This document shows positions 26,011 to 34,112 of a DNA stretch of 64,000 nt, one piece after another. Under the pieces are notes generated by a model. It was given only the letters and a program-made list of their open reading frames with translations. It was not told the origin of the DNA and did no database searches. Both the position numbers and the translations under genes were made by a program. The stretch comes from Streptomyces griseoaurantiacus. GTDB lineage: Bacteria; Actinomycetota; Actinomycetes; Streptomycetales; Streptomycetaceae. The number at the start of each line of letters is the position of its first letter. Within the stretch, counting starts at the first letter, position 1. Where the stretch lies: positions 25,174 through 89,173 of the forward strand of contig BNBP01000024.1 of the NCBI GenBank assembly GCA_014656015.1, in the 5' to 3' direction.

Positions 26011-26184
26011 TCCCACAGTCTGCCAAGGCCACGGCCGGGTACCCACCGGATGGGCCGGGGTGCGGGCGGGCTTCTTACCCGCCTCTCACCGCGAATCGCC
26101 CGGTGGCTCACCTCGCCGAGCCACCGTGTTCCGTACGTCACGCGTCGCGCGTCCCGCCCAGGGGTCGCGTCGGGAAGGCACTGG

Positions 26185-27579
26185 ATGAACCACACGCCGC
26201 ACACGCCGAGCACTCCGGGCGCTCCGGGCGCTCCGGGCGCTCCGGGCGCTCCGGGCACGACGAGTGCTCCGAGCACGACCGGCCGCGCCACGGACGCCGG
26301 CCCCGGCACCGAACCCCTCCCGGGTCCGGGGCCGGCCCGGCGGGCCGCCTCCGCGCTGGCCCTGCGCCTGTGGCGCCGCCGCCGCAGGCGGATCACCTTC
26401 CTGCTGCACAACGCGTACGCCATCGGCGGCACCGTCCGCACCACCTTCAACCTCGCCGCCGCGCTCGCCGAGGAGCACGAGGTGGAGATCGTCTCCATGT
26501 CCCGGCACCGGGACACCCCCCGCTTCGACCTCGACCCGCGCGTCCGCCTCGTCCCCCTCGTCGACACCCGCCCCGGCAGCCCCGACCTGGACGAGCCCGC
26601 GTACGCCCGGCCGGCCGAGGACTTCCCCGCCGCCGAGAAGCGGCACGGGCAGTACTCCCGCCTCACCGACCTGCGCGTGCGCGCCTACCTCGAGGCCTGC
26701 GAGGCCGACGTGCTCATCGGCACCCGGCCCGGCATCAACGTCTACCTCGCCCGCTTCGGCCCCCGCCGCGCGCTGCGCCTCGCCCAGGAGCACCTGCGGC
26801 ACGACGCGCACGGCAAACGGCTGCGCGCCGTACTCGCCCGGCACTACCGGTCCATGGACGCGGTGGTGACGATGACCGAGGCCGACGCGCGGGTCTACCG
26901 GCGGCGGATGCCGCTGCCCGGGGTACGGGTGGTGCCGGTGCCGAACATCGTGCCGCCGGTGGACGTGCCGCCCTCCGAGGGCACCTCGAAGGTGATCGCG
27001 GCGGCCGGGCGGCTCGCCCCCGGCAAGCGCTTCGACCTCCTCCTGGAGGCCTTCGCGACGGTCGCCGCCAAAGAGCCCGACTGGGAGCTGCGGATTTACG
27101 GCGGCGGCAGCGCCCAGGGGGAGCTCCAGAGCCTCATCGACGGCCTCGGGCTCACCGGGCGGGCCCGGCTGCTGGGACCGCGCACCCCGATCGAGGCGGA
27201 GTTCGCGCGGGCGTCCCTGGTGGTCAGCGCCTCGGACGCGGAGTCCTTCGGGATGACCCTCGTGGAGGCGATGCGCTGCGGGGTACCGGTGATCAGCACG
27301 GACTGCCCGCTCGGCCCCGCCGAGATCGTCACCGACGGCGTCGACGGCCGCCTCGTCCCCGTCGGCGACGCCCCGGCACTCGCCGACGCGATCCTCGACC
27401 TCATCGCGGACGACACCCTGCGCCGTCGCATGGCCGAGGCCGCCCTCGAGAGCGCCCACCGCTACGACCCCGCCCCGATCGTGGCCCGCTACGACCAGCT
27501 CTTCGCCACCCTGCGCCTGGGCCGCGCGTACCGCGGAGTGCGCCGCCGTCTGCGCCGCCTGCGCCGGCTCGTCCGCTGA
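26185..27579 (+). CDS. GT4-family glycosyltransferase with GAP-repeat N terminus (464 aa)
   Basis: A GT-B glycosyltransferase. The N-terminal acceptor domain starts at ITFLLHNAYAIGGTVRTTFN. The C-terminal domain has AAAGRLAPGKRFDLLLEAF and the E-x7-E motif in AESFGMTLVEAMRCGVPV. ATG 26185 has GGGAAGG 6-7 bases upstream. The first 60 residues are low complexity and contain repeated Gly-Ala-Pro units from a 9-base DNA repeat. The C terminus ends in an Arg-rich basic tail. It probably builds a cell-surface polysaccharide or teichoic-acid-like polymer; the substrate is unknown. Confidence 0.85.
   Translation: MNHTPHTPSTPGAPGAPGAPGAPGTTSAPSTTGRATDAGPGTEPLPGPGPARRAASALALRLWRRRRRRITFLLHNAYAIGGTVRTTFNLAAALAEEHEVEIVSMSRHRDTPRFDLDPRVRLVPLVDTRPGSPDLDEPAYARPAEDFPAAEKRHGQYSRLTDLRVRAYLEACEADVLIGTRPGINVYLARFGPRRALRLAQEHLRHDAHGKRLRAVLARHYRSMDAVVTMTEADARVYRRRMPLPGVRVVPVPNIVPPVDVPPSEGTSKVIAAAGRLAPGKRFDLLLEAFATVAAKEPDWELRIYGGGSAQGELQSLIDGLGLTGRARLLGPRTPIEAEFARASLVVSASDAESFGMTLVEAMRCGVPVISTDCPLGPAEIVTDGVDGRLVPVGDAPALADAILDLIADDTLRRRMAEAALESAHRYDPAPIVARYDQLFATLRLGRAYRGVRRRLRRLRRLVR
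26212..26256 (+). repeat. Five 9-bp tandem repeats inside a glycosyltransferase gene
   Basis: One variant unit (ACTCCGGGC) and four exact GCTCCGGGC units encode the Gly-Ala-Pro run near the N terminus. Being a multiple of three, copy number can change without a frameshift. Confidence 0.85.
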
Positions 27580-27600
27580 GGACGGGCCGGGGGGGGGCGG

Positions 27601-28350
27601 CTACCGCCGCAGCGCCGCGAGCCGTTCGGCGAACGGCACGACGTCCTCCACGGCGGCCCCGGCCGGGGACGCCGCCGGCGCCCGCCGCCGCGCCCCCGCG
27701 CCGCCGAGCAGGCCGGCCAGCTCCCCCGCCGCCCGCTCGATCCGCTCCGCGAGCCCGTCCGCGCCCCAGTCCTCCGAGGCGGCGTACACCGCCGTCGGCA
27801 CCACGACCGCCCGCAGATACGCGAACAGCGGCCGCATCGCGTGCTCCAGGACCAGCGAGTGCCGCGCCGAGCCGCCGGTCGCGCCGATCAGCACCGGTGT
27901 GCCCGCCAGCGCGTCCTTCTCCATGACGTCGAAGAAGGACTTGAAGAGCCCGCTGTACGAGGCCGAGAACACCGGCGTCACCACGATCAGGGCGTCCGCC
28001 TCCGTGACCGCCCGGAGCGCCGCGGCCAGCGAGGGCCCGGGGAAGCCGTTGGTGAAGTGGTGCGCGATCTCGACGGCGAGCTCCCGCAGTTCGACGACCT
28101 GGACCTCCACGTTCCGGGAACCGGCCCCGGACCCGGAGCCGGACGCGGCCCCGTCCGCTCCCTGGGTCACGTCCGTGCGGTCGATCACGTCCGTGCCGCC
28201 GGCCCCGTCCCCCGCCGCCCGCCGCACGACCGCCGCGGCCAGCCGGTCGCCCAGCAGCCGCGTGGACGAGGGCACGCTCAGCCCCGCCGAGACGAGCACG
28301 ACCCGCAGGGCGTCCCGCCCCTCCCCGGCCCGCACGCTCTCCTCACTCAT
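27601..28350 (-). CDS. NAD(P)H-dependent FMN reductase (249 aa)
   Basis: A flavodoxin-fold reductase of the SsuE/CE1759 type. It begins with the beta strand LRVVLVSAGLSVPSSTRLL, has the flavin-binding block VVTPVFSASYSGLFKSFFD and continues GTPVLIGATGGSARHSLVLE. An Asp/Gly/Ser-rich insertion lies around residues 50-80. ATG 28350 overlaps the stop of the luciferase-like gene (ATGA). It should supply reduced FMN to that monooxygenase. Confidence 0.88.
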   Translation of the reverse strand: MSEESVRAGEGRDALRVVLVSAGLSVPSSTRLLGDRLAAAVVRRAAGDGAGGTDVIDRTDVTQGADGAASGSGSGAGSRNVEVQVVELRELAVEIAHHFTNGFPGPSLAAALRAVTEADALIVVTPVFSASYSGLFKSFFDVMEKDALAGTPVLIGATGGSARHSLVLEHAMRPLFAYLRAVVVPTAVYAASEDWGADGLAERIERAAGELAGLLGGAGARRRAPAASPAGAAVEDVVPFAERLAALRR

Positions 28351-29459
28351 ACCGTGCTCACACCTTCCGTCCGTTCCCGCCCCGTGTCCTTCGCCGCCGC
28401 GACCAGCGAGGCGTGCTCCGGCGCGTCCGGCACCCCCGCCGGGCGCCGCGCGGCGAACTCCTTGCGCAGCACCGGCACGACCTCCTCGCCGAGCATGTCG
28501 AGCTGCTCCAGGACGGTCTTCAGCGGCAGCCCCGCGTGGTCCATGAGGAAGAGCTGGCGCTGGTAGTCGCCCGCGTACTCGCGGAAGGACAGCGTCCGCT
28601 CGATGACCTGCTGCGGCGAGCCGACGGTGAGCGGGGTCTGCTCGGTGAAGTCCTCCAGGGAGGGCCCGTGCCCGTACACCGGCGCGTTGTCGAAGTAGGG
28701 GCGGAACTCGCGGACCGCGTCCTGGGAGTTCTTCCGCATGAAGACCTGCCCACCGAGGCCGACGATCGCCTGCTCGGGCGTGCCGTGCCCGTAGTGCGCG
28801 TACCGGGCCCGGTACAGCTCGACCATCCGCTTGGTGTGGTCGGCGGGCCAGAAGATGTTGTTGTGGAAGAAGCCGTCGCCGTAGTACGCGGCCTGTTCGG
28901 CGATCTCCGGGGAGCGGATGGAGCCGTGCCAGACGAAGGGCGGCACGCCGTCCAGCGGGCGCGGGGTGGAGGTGAAGCCCTGCAGCGGTGTGCGGAAGGT
29001 CCCCTCCCAGTCGACGACGTCCTCGCGCCACAGCCGGTGCAGCAGGGCGTAGTTCTCCACCGCCAGGTTGATGCCCTGGCGGATGTCCTGCCCGAACCAG
29101 GGATAGACGGGGCCGGTGTTGCCGCGGCCCATCATCAGGTCGACCCGGCCGTCGGCCAGGTGCTGGAGCATCGCGAAGTCCTCGGCGATCTTCACCGGGT
29201 CGTTGGTGGTGATCAGCGTGGTGGAGGTGGAGAGGATCAGCCGCTCGGTGCGGGCGGCAATGTAGCCGAGCATCGTGGTCGGCGAGGACGGCACGAAGGG
29301 CGGGTTGTGGTGCTCGCCGGTCGCGAAGACGTCGAGGCCCACCTCCTCGGCCTTCAGGGCGAGGGCGACCATGGCCTTGATGCGCTCGCGCTCGGTGGGC
29401 GTGCGCCCGGTGGTCGGGTCGGGGGTGACATCCCCGACGCTGAAGATCCCGAACTGCAT
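28347..29459 (-). CDS. LLM-class flavin-dependent monooxygenase (370 aa)
   Basis: A bacterial luciferase-like TIM-barrel oxygenase that uses FMNH2 and O2. It starts MQFGIFSVGDVT and has VFATGEHHNPPFVPSSP, RTERLILSTSTTLITTNDPV and GRVDLMMGRGNTG, typical of the CE1758 family. ATG 29459 has GGAGGG upstream. It is coupled to the FMN reductase downstream, forming a two-component monooxygenase whose substrate is unknown. An inverted repeat over a TATAGT box lies just upstream. Confidence 0.9.
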   Translation of the reverse strand: MQFGIFSVGDVTPDPTTGRTPTERERIKAMVALALKAEEVGLDVFATGEHHNPPFVPSSPTTMLGYIAARTERLILSTSTTLITTNDPVKIAEDFAMLQHLADGRVDLMMGRGNTGPVYPWFGQDIRQGINLAVENYALLHRLWREDVVDWEGTFRTPLQGFTSTPRPLDGVPPFVWHGSIRSPEIAEQAAYYGDGFFHNNIFWPADHTKRMVELYRARYAHYGHGTPEQAIVGLGGQVFMRKNSQDAVREFRPYFDNAPVYGHGPSLEDFTEQTPLTVGSPQQVIERTLSFREYAGDYQRQLFLMDHAGLPLKTVLEQLDMLGEEVVPVLRKEFAARRPAGVPDAPEHASLVAAAKDTGRERTEGVSTV

Positions 29460-29479
29460 GGCCGCTCACCCTCCAGGTT

Positions 29480-29493
29480 GTTGACGCTTCAAC
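29480..29493 (-). promoter_or_regulatory. Palindromic operator at the monooxygenase promoter
   Basis: On the minus strand, GTTGA-AGCG-TCAAC is a perfect inverted repeat directly following TATAGT, a good -10 box. Binding here would block RNA polymerase. The pattern resembles MarR-family operators, but no MarR gene is adjacent. Confidence 0.55.
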
Positions 29494-29678
29494 TATACCC
29501 TTCCAACGATGCCCCGCACCCTCGTATTCCGTCGGCGTCCGTCCGCCCCGGGCCCCGGCACCACCCCACATCCACCCGAACCGGGCCGCCTATCCTGACG
29601 AGGTCGCACACCCGTACCCACCGCGTACCCCTCCCGCCCGCCCCCCGTCACCCGCCCCACACCGCGCAGGAGCACCCC

Positions 29679-30443
29679 ATGACCTCCACCGCCTCCCGCA
29701 TCGCCGTCGTCACCGGCGCGAGCAGTGGGATCGGTGCCGCGACGGCCCGGCAGCTCGCCGCCGCCGGTCACCGCGTCGTCCTCACCGCCCGCCGCAAGGA
29801 CCGCATCGAGGCACTCGCCGCGGAACTGACCGCGGCCGGCCACTCCGCGACGGCCTACGCCCTCGACGTCACCGACCGCGCGGCGGTGGACGAGTTCGCC
29901 ACCGCCTTCCCCACCCTCGGCCTCCTGGTCAACAACGCGGGCGGCGCCCTCGGCCTGGACCCGGTCGCCACCGGGGACCCCGAGGACTGGCGCCGGATGT
30001 ACGAGACGAACGTCCTCGGCACCCTGCACATGACCCAGGCCATGCTCCCCGCGCTCACCGCGAGCGGCGACGGCACCGTGGTCGTCGTCTCCTCCACCGC
30101 CGGCCACGGCACCTACGAGGGCGGCGCGGGCTACGCCGCCGCCAAGCACGGCGCCCACGTCCTGGCCGAGACGCTGCGCCTGGAGATCGTCGGCACCCCG
30201 GTCCGGGTGATCGAGGTCGCCCCCGGCATGGTCAAGACCGACGAGTTCGCCCTGACCCGTTTCGCGGGCGACGAGACGAAGGCCGCCAAGGTCTACGAGG
30301 GCGTCGCCGAACCCCTCACCGCCGAGGACGTCGCCGAGACGATCACCTGGGCCGTCACCCGCCCCTCCCACGTCAACATCGACCTCCTGGTCGTCCGCCC
30401 CCGCGCCCAGGCCTCCAACACGAAGGTCCACCGGGAGCGGTGA
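29679..30443 (+). CDS. Short-chain dehydrogenase/reductase, YdfG-like (254 aa)
   Basis: A classical SDR: cofactor motif TGASSGIGAAT (TGxxxGxG), NNAGGALGL, catalytic Ser in VVSSTAG, and the YxxxK motif in GYAAAKHGAHVL. RKDR after beta-strand 2 suggests NADP(H). The length fits YdfG-like dehydrogenases acting on 3-hydroxy acids such as serine. CAGGAG lies 6 bases before ATG 29679. It stands alone before a strong terminator. Confidence 0.9.
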   Translation: MTSTASRIAVVTGASSGIGAATARQLAAAGHRVVLTARRKDRIEALAAELTAAGHSATAYALDVTDRAAVDEFATAFPTLGLLVNNAGGALGLDPVATGDPEDWRRMYETNVLGTLHMTQAMLPALTASGDGTVVVVSSTAGHGTYEGGAGYAAAKHGAHVLAETLRLEIVGTPVRVIEVAPGMVKTDEFALTRFAGDETKAAKVYEGVAEPLTAEDVAETITWAVTRPSHVNIDLLVVRPRAQASNTKVHRER

Positions 30444-30449
30444 CGCGAA

Positions 30450-30486
30450 GCGGCCCGCGGCCCCGTGAAGGGGAACCGCGGGCCGC
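30450..30486. terminator. Strong bidirectional hairpin
   Basis: An 11-bp perfect stem (GCGGCCCGCGG with CCGCGGGCCGC) separates the convergent SDR and RtcB genes. Confidence 0.75.
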
Positions 30487-30511
30487 GGGCAGTCGGGCGG
30501 GCCGGTGCGCC

Positions 30512-31705
30512 TCAGCCCTTGACGCACACCACCTGCTTCAGCTTCGCCACGACCTCCACGAGGTCGCGCTGCTGGTCGATGACCTTCTCGATCGGCTTGT
30601 AGGCGCCCGGGATCTCGTCCACGACACCGGAGTCCTTGCGGCACTCCACGCCCCGCGTCTGGTCCTCCAGGTCCTTCGTCGAGAAGCGGCGCTTCGCCGC
30701 GTTGCGGCTCATCCGCCGGCCCGCCCCGTGCGAGGCCGAGTTGAACGCGGCCTCGTTCCCGAGTCCCTTGACGATGTACGAGCCGGTGCCCATGGAACCC
30801 GGGATGATCCCGTACTCGCCGGAGCCGGCCCGGATCGCGCCCTTGCGGGTGACCAGCAGGTCCATGCCCTCGTACCGCTCCTCCGCCACGTAGTTGTGGT
30901 GGCAGGAGATCTCCTGCTCGAAGGTGGGCCGCGCCTTCTTGAACTCCTTGCGGACGACGTCCTTCAGCAGCGCCATCATCAGGGTGCGGTTGTACTTCGC
31001 GTACTCCTGGGCCCAGAACAGGTCGTTGCGGTACGCCGCCATCTGCGGGGTGTCCGCGACGAAGACGGCGAGGTCGCGGTCGACCAGGCCCTGGTTGTGC
31101 GCGAGCTTCTGGGCCACGCCGATGTGGTGCTCGGCCAGCTCCTTGCCGATGTTCCGGGAGCCGGAGTGCAACATGAGCCAAACAGAGCCGGTCGAATCCG
31201 TGCAGACTTCGACAAAGTGGTTTCCTCCGCCGAGCGTTCCCATCTGCTTCGTGGCACGCTCCTGACGGAACTTGACCGCCTCCGCGACCCCGCCGAACCG
31301 CTCCCAGAACCCCTCCCACCCCGCCGTCGCCAGCCCGTGGAAGCGGGAGGGGTCGATCGGGGCCTCGTGCATGCCGCGGCCCACCGGGATGGACTGCTCG
31401 ATCTTCGAGCGGAGGCGGGAGAGGTCGCCGGGCAGGTCGTTCGCGGTCAGGGACGTCTTCACGGCCGACATGCCGCAGCCGATGTCCACGCCCACCGCCG
31501 CCGGGCAGACCGCGCCCCGCATCGCGATGACCGAGCCGACCGTGGCGCCCTTGCCGAAGTGGACGTCCGGCATGACCGCCAGCCCCTTGATCCACGGCAG
31601 CGTCGCCACATTGCGCAGCTGTCCCATCGCGGCGTCCTCGACCGACGCCGGGTCGGTCCACATCCGGATCGGAACCTTCGCGCCCGGTACCTCGACGTAC
31701 GACAT
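30512..31705 (-). CDS. rtcB: RNA-splicing ligase RtcB (397 aa)
   Basis: An RtcB-type ligase joining 2',3'-cyclic phosphate (or 3'-phosphate) and 5'-OH RNA ends with GTP and Mn2+. Metal and guanylate ligands are visible in MPDVHFGKGATVGSV, VGVDIGCGM, GTLGGGNHF, LHSGSRNIG, SCHHNY and ASHGAGRRMSR (the His guanylated in family members). The 397-residue length is normal for the short bacterial form. ATG 31705 is used; a GTG at 31717 would add four residues. No rtcA or archease gene is next to it. Confidence 0.95.
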   Translation of the reverse strand: MSYVEVPGAKVPIRMWTDPASVEDAAMGQLRNVATLPWIKGLAVMPDVHFGKGATVGSVIAMRGAVCPAAVGVDIGCGMSAVKTSLTANDLPGDLSRLRSKIEQSIPVGRGMHEAPIDPSRFHGLATAGWEGFWERFGGVAEAVKFRQERATKQMGTLGGGNHFVEVCTDSTGSVWLMLHSGSRNIGKELAEHHIGVAQKLAHNQGLVDRDLAVFVADTPQMAAYRNDLFWAQEYAKYNRTLMMALLKDVVRKEFKKARPTFEQEISCHHNYVAEERYEGMDLLVTRKGAIRAGSGEYGIIPGSMGTGSYIVKGLGNEAAFNSASHGAGRRMSRNAAKRRFSTKDLEDQTRGVECRKDSGVVDEIPGAYKPIEKVIDQQRDLVEVVAKLKQVVCVKG

Positions 31706-31953
31706 GCCGTCCCCCACTCCTCTTACTTCCCCGAATCTTCCGCGCGTTTCCCCATGAACGACGCGAAGGCATCAAAGCGCAAAAACCGTCGCCAAGATCG
31801 GCGTACCGGACAGCGGACCGGCGTCCACGGCAGCGCGTGCGATAGACATTGTCCGCAGGGGCACCCACCGCGCGGCAACCGAATAACCGCAGGGCACGCC
31901 CCGCCCCGCCCGCCGGACCCGGCCCGGGGAACCCGAGGAGAGGAGCCTGAACC

Positions 31954-32817
31954 GTGCAGCGGAAGGCGTACGTCCCGGCCGCCGTCGCGCTCCTCGCGGC
32001 CCTGCTCGCCGCCTGCACCGGCGGCTCCGGCGACGGCTCGGCCCAGGACGACAAGGCCGGCGGCTCCGCCACGTCCACCCCGGTCGCGCAGCCCGGCAAG
32101 TACAGCACCCTCTCCGACGCCTGCACCGTGCCGGACAGCGAGGAACTCGAGGCGCTGCTGCCGGGGTTGAAGCTGCTGACGGACGAGGAGCAGCGCGAGA
32201 AGGCCTACGACGGCACCGCGACTCTCACCTACGACAACGACCGTCGTTCCGGCTGCCGTTGGAAGGCCGAGTCGGACGCGGCCTCGGACCAGCTCTACAT
32301 CGACTTCGAGCGGGTCGTGTCCTACGACGCCTCGGTCAGCGACGACGACAGCGCGGCGCGGGTCTTCGACGAGAAGGCGGAGGCGGCGGACATCCCCCGC
32401 GACGGTGCCGTCACCTCCGTCGGCCCCTCCTCCACGTCCTCGGCCTCCGCCGAGAACGGCAAGAACTCCAAGGACGCCAAGGGTTCCAAGGGCGCGAAGG
32501 GCGCCGACGGGGCCGAGGCCGCCAAGGGGCCGGGCAACTCCGGTTCCGGGAGCCCGGACCCCTCCTCCGGCTCCTCCTCCTCGGCGAGCGTGCTGCCGCG
32601 TCTGCTCGACGGCCTGGGTGACGAGGCCTTCCTCGACGACGCGCTGAGTCCCACCCAGCAGCGCACGGTGACTGTGGTGTTCCGCACGTCCAACGTGCTC
32701 GTGACGGTCCAGTACGAGGAGCAGCCGACGCGTACCGGCACGGTCGCCGGAAGCGAGGAAATGCAGGACAGGGCCCAGAATCTGGCGCGGCAACTGGCCG
32801 GTTCCTTCAAGGGGTAG
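31954..32817 (+). CDS. DUF3558-type lipoprotein (287 aa)
   Basis: A type II signal peptide ends in lipobox LLAAC (Cys21). The mature part has a Ser/Thr/Gly linker, then a domain with two conserved Cys (SDACTVPD and SGCRWKAE) typical of DUF3558-like Streptomyces lipoproteins, a low-complexity Lys/Ser/Gly segment (about 150-195) and a C-terminal strand block (RTVTVVFRTSNVLVTVQYEE). The start is a GTG at 31954 after GAGGAGAGGAG. The next gene is a paralogue. Function unknown, anchored to the outer face of the membrane. Confidence 0.8.
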   Translation: MQRKAYVPAAVALLAALLAACTGGSGDGSAQDDKAGGSATSTPVAQPGKYSTLSDACTVPDSEELEALLPGLKLLTDEEQREKAYDGTATLTYDNDRRSGCRWKAESDAASDQLYIDFERVVSYDASVSDDDSAARVFDEKAEAADIPRDGAVTSVGPSSTSSASAENGKNSKDAKGSKGAKGADGAEAAKGPGNSGSGSPDPSSGSSSSASVLPRLLDGLGDEAFLDDALSPTQQRTVTVVFRTSNVLVTVQYEEQPTRTGTVAGSEEMQDRAQNLARQLAGSFKG

Positions 32818-32953
32818 CCGCTTCCCGGCGGACGTCGGGGCCCGGGGAGGAAGCGCCCGAACCGGAACCGCGGGCTGTTCCCACCGCGTACCGTGGCCCC
32901 TCGGACCCGTTCGACCGCACGCACGAAGCACGAGCGCCATGAGTGAAGGAACC

Positions 32954-33964
32954 ATGCACCGACCTGCACAGCGAGACCGTCGAGAGCAGTCGCCCGCGGA
33001 CGGCGCGGGGCACCAGGGGCACGGCCCGGGGGCCGGGCGCCGGCCCGGCCGGCTGCTGTGGGGCGCGGCTGTCGTCGTTCCGGCGATGCTGATCGCCGCG
33101 GGCTGCTCCTCCGGCTCGTCCGAGGACGGCGGCGACACCGACGCCAAGAAGCCGGCGGCGAGTGCGACCGCGTCGGACTCCGCGTCCTCCTCGCCGCCGG
33201 CGGTGCGCGAGGCGGCGTACGCGAAGCTGCCGGACGCGTGTGCCGTGCTGGCGAAGAAGACCCTGGAGGACCTGGTCCCGAAGGATGTGAAGGGCAAGGC
33301 GGGCTCGTCCGACGACACGGACACCCGAGCGAACTGCTCCTGGGACAGCCTCGACAACAACGGGGTGAAGGGCTCGCAGTTCCGCTGGCTGAACGTGGCG
33401 ATGCTGCGCTTCGACTCGGACGCCTCGCGGGGCGAGGGCGACAAGCGGGCGCAGGAGTACTACACCAAGCAGGTCGCCGACGCGCAGGCGGTCGAGGGCG
33501 CGAAGAAGGCGAAGACGGAGCCGGTGCCGGGCACGGGCGACGAGGCGACGCTGGTGCGGTACGACCTGAAGAAGAAGGAGGGCGTCTTCAAGCAGCAGAC
33601 GGTCGTCACGCGCGTGGAGAACGTGGTCCTCACGCTGGACTACAACGGCGCGGGCCTGGCCGGCGACAAGACGCCGGACGCCGACGGTCTGGTGAAGCTG
33701 GCGAAGAAGGCGGCCAAGGAGGCGGTGGCCTCCGTGGCCTCGGCGAACAAGGGCGGCGGCTCGGACGGCGGTTCCTCGCCGGACGCGTCGAAGTCCTCGT
33801 CGGATTCGAAGGACTCCAAGGGCTCCAAGGACTCCAAGGACGCGAAGGGCTCGAAGGACTCCACGCAGGCCAAGGACTCCGGGGACTCCGGGGACGAGAA
33901 GGATTCCGGCGGGAAGTCCGCGCCCTCGGCCGGAGCCTCGCTCAAGTCGGCCGCCGACAGCTGA
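32954..33964 (+). CDS. DUF3558-type lipoprotein, paralogue of the preceding gene (336 aa)
   Basis: A basic N-terminal stretch, membrane segment LLWGAAVVVPAMLIAAGC with lipobox IAAGC, then a domain with two Cys (PDACAVLAK and RANCSWDS) similar to the upstream lipoprotein. The last 90 residues are repeats of Lys, Asp and Ser. ATG 32954 is preferred because GAAGGA precedes it; ATG 32939 is in frame but lacks a clear RBS. The unusually long n-region before the membrane segment is atypical of lipoproteins. Function unknown. Confidence 0.75.
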   Translation: MHRPAQRDRREQSPADGAGHQGHGPGAGRRPGRLLWGAAVVVPAMLIAAGCSSGSSEDGGDTDAKKPAASATASDSASSSPPAVREAAYAKLPDACAVLAKKTLEDLVPKDVKGKAGSSDDTDTRANCSWDSLDNNGVKGSQFRWLNVAMLRFDSDASRGEGDKRAQEYYTKQVADAQAVEGAKKAKTEPVPGTGDEATLVRYDLKKKEGVFKQQTVVTRVENVVLTLDYNGAGLAGDKTPDADGLVKLAKKAAKEAVASVASANKGGGSDGGSSPDASKSSSDSKDSKGSKDSKDAKGSKDSTQAKDSGDSGDEKDSGGKSAPSAGASLKSAADS

Positions 33965-33982
33965 GGTCGCGCGCACGTCGAG

Positions 33983-34009
33983 GGGCCCGGTCCGGCGCGG
34001 ACCGGGCCC
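33983..34009 (+). terminator. Terminator hairpin after the lipoprotein gene
   Basis: A perfect 12-bp stem GGGCCCGGTCCG / CGGACCGGGCCC with a 3-base loop, followed by TTCGCG. Confidence 0.75.
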
Positions 34010-34112
34010 TTCGCGTACCGGTTCCCGGCAGCTTCCGGACCGGAGGCTCGAACACCCGCACATGTGTGCCACTCTGTTCCGCGCAACAACACGCACAGGG
34101 AGGGGAGTCAGG

